Origin: Anaerococcus jeddahensis
GTDB lineage: Bacteria; Bacillota; Clostridia; Tissierellales; Peptoniphilaceae
Direction of reading: 5' to 3'
Assembly: GCF_001182725.1 (NCBI RefSeq)
Contig: NZ_CWHU01000005.1
Location: forward strand, 1-64,000
DNA length: 64,000 nucleotides
The notes below the pieces were generated by a model that was given only the letters and a program-made list of their open reading frames with translations, was not told the DNA's origin and searched no databases. The translations under genes and the position numbers were made by a program. Below, one piece after another: positions 63,326 to 64,000 of the stretch (positions are counted from its first letter, which is position 1; every line of letters begins with the position of its first letter).

Positions 63326-64000
63326 CCCATATCGATAGCAGAATTGATAGAGAACTCATATATAAAAATTAAGACAAAGTCAATAAATGAGATCTCTCGA
63401 CTGGGCTCGAGATGGGTTATTTTTGTTTTTTGCTAATTACTAAAGAATTTATTATTTTAATGGCTTATTAGAATTTAATTTAAAATAAGAATGTAATAAA
63501 TGAAAACTCATATAAATAGCAGAATCGATTGAGAACTCATAGATAAATCTAGATAGATTTAATAAATGAGATCTCTCGACTGGGCTCGAGATGGGTTGTT
63601 TTTGTTTTGAATTAATTACTAAAGAAAAAATCTCATAATATTAAAAAATTACAAAATAAACATTGTGACCAACCCATATCGACCGACTGAAAGGAGTGGA
63701 GATATCTCATAGATTATTTTAGTATTTGGAAATTGATTTTTTAATGTTTTAATTTTTCTAACCTATTTAAAAAATGAGATCTCTCGACTGCGTTCGAGAT
63801 GGGTTATTTTTGTTTTGAGTTAATTACTAAAGAAAAAATCTCATAATATTAAAAAATTACAAAATAAACATTGTGACCAACCCATATCGACCGACTGAAA
63901 GGAGTGGAGATATCATGTGTATTATTTTAATATTCGGAGTGTTAATTTTTTCGAATATTTTAAATTTTCTAATCTATTTATAAAAAATAAGATCTCTCGA
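63326..64000 (+). repeat. Array of degenerate ~200 bp palindromic units (window edge)
   Basis: Four units start CCCAT or ACTCAT at about 63326, 63506, 63673 and 63881 and end with GAGATCTCTCGACTGGGCTCGAGATGGGTT or close variants (quoted in parts: GAGATCTCTCGACT, CTCGAGATGGGTT). The unit ends pair, CCCAT...ATGGG. Units C and D share a further block (CATTGTGACCAACCCATATC and GACTGAAAGGAGTGGAG) with a 208-base period. The array is cut by the window end. The GAGATCTCTCGACT and CTCGAGATGGG pieces also occur in the small elements at 11036, 17178 and 31405. No open frame. Confidence 0.75.

Noticed and set aside
63326..64000. The 63 kb repeat array as a CRISPR
   Set aside because: Units are ~200 bases, uneven and diverged, with no short identical repeats or unique spacers and no cas gene nearby.

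Overview
The window reads as chromosome of a low-GC, Gram-positive anaerobe. The lipoproteins carry lipoboxes, and a pyruvate:ferredoxin oxidoreductase, a class B sortase, an HrcA/CIRCE heat-shock operator, a T-box and a GlpP antiterminator system are all present. Gene content and style suggest an anaerobic coccus of the Tissierellia (Anaerococcus, Peptoniphilus or Finegoldia type). That placement is inference from gene families, not a database match.

Layout. 1-2700: the end of a ribosomal operon (23S 3' end, 5S) followed by 19 tRNA genes, one tRNA remnant and two copies of a hairpin repeat. 2993-5821: potassium uptake, trkA plus a trkH split by two one-base shifts. 5987-9941: a regulator, two tandem DUF554 membrane proteins, thiD and a CbiK-like chelatase. 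9942-10957: rplM-rpsI with a structured leader. 11036-12890: an IS110-type element apparently nested inside a small palindrome-rich mobile element. 12960-16621: a chromate-transporter pair, queH, a second small mobile element, ferritin, a mutarotase-like protein. 16725-20365: small membrane proteins, a HAD phosphatase, a broken glutaredoxin, a sortase and an 8-oxoguanine glycosylase. 20408-22356: groES-groEL. 22480-31328: an ABC exporter, a dicarboxylate/amino-acid symporter, PFOR, and glmS behind its ribozyme. 31721-36726: a methionine T-box operon (M20 amidohydrolase, MetN, MetI, two MetQ). 36848-41000: acetyltransferase, helicase-nuclease, PadR, pseudouridine synthase. 41160-46532 and 55002-57365: the glycerol regulon. 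46602-53412: LytTR/DUF3021 and an oligopeptide transporter. 57446-63306: M42 peptidase and a BMP-type nucleoside ABC transporter. 63326-64000: an array of degenerate ~200 bp palindromic repeats.

How the parts work together. The carbon and energy genes fit an amino-acid, peptide and glycerol fermenter: Opp imports peptides, M20 and M42 peptidases trim them, MetNIQ brings in methionine under T-box control, GlpF/GlpK and FAD/BFD oxidoreductases process glycerol, and PFOR oxidises pyruvate. Three separate leader hairpins (glpP-glpK, the oxidoreductase operon, glpF) look like targets of the locally encoded GlpP, and two also carry candidate CcpA sites.

The most unusual signal is a family of small elements without a transposase (copies at 11036, 14709, 17178, 31405). 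They share ends of the type TTTGTCAAYAGTCT and nested hairpins whose stems change in a compensated way. Three of them lie between direct duplications of a palindrome; in two of these the duplicated palindrome is a gene's transcription terminator. Three apparent one-base deletions in or next to homopolymers (two in trkH, one in a glutaredoxin gene) could be sequencing errors.
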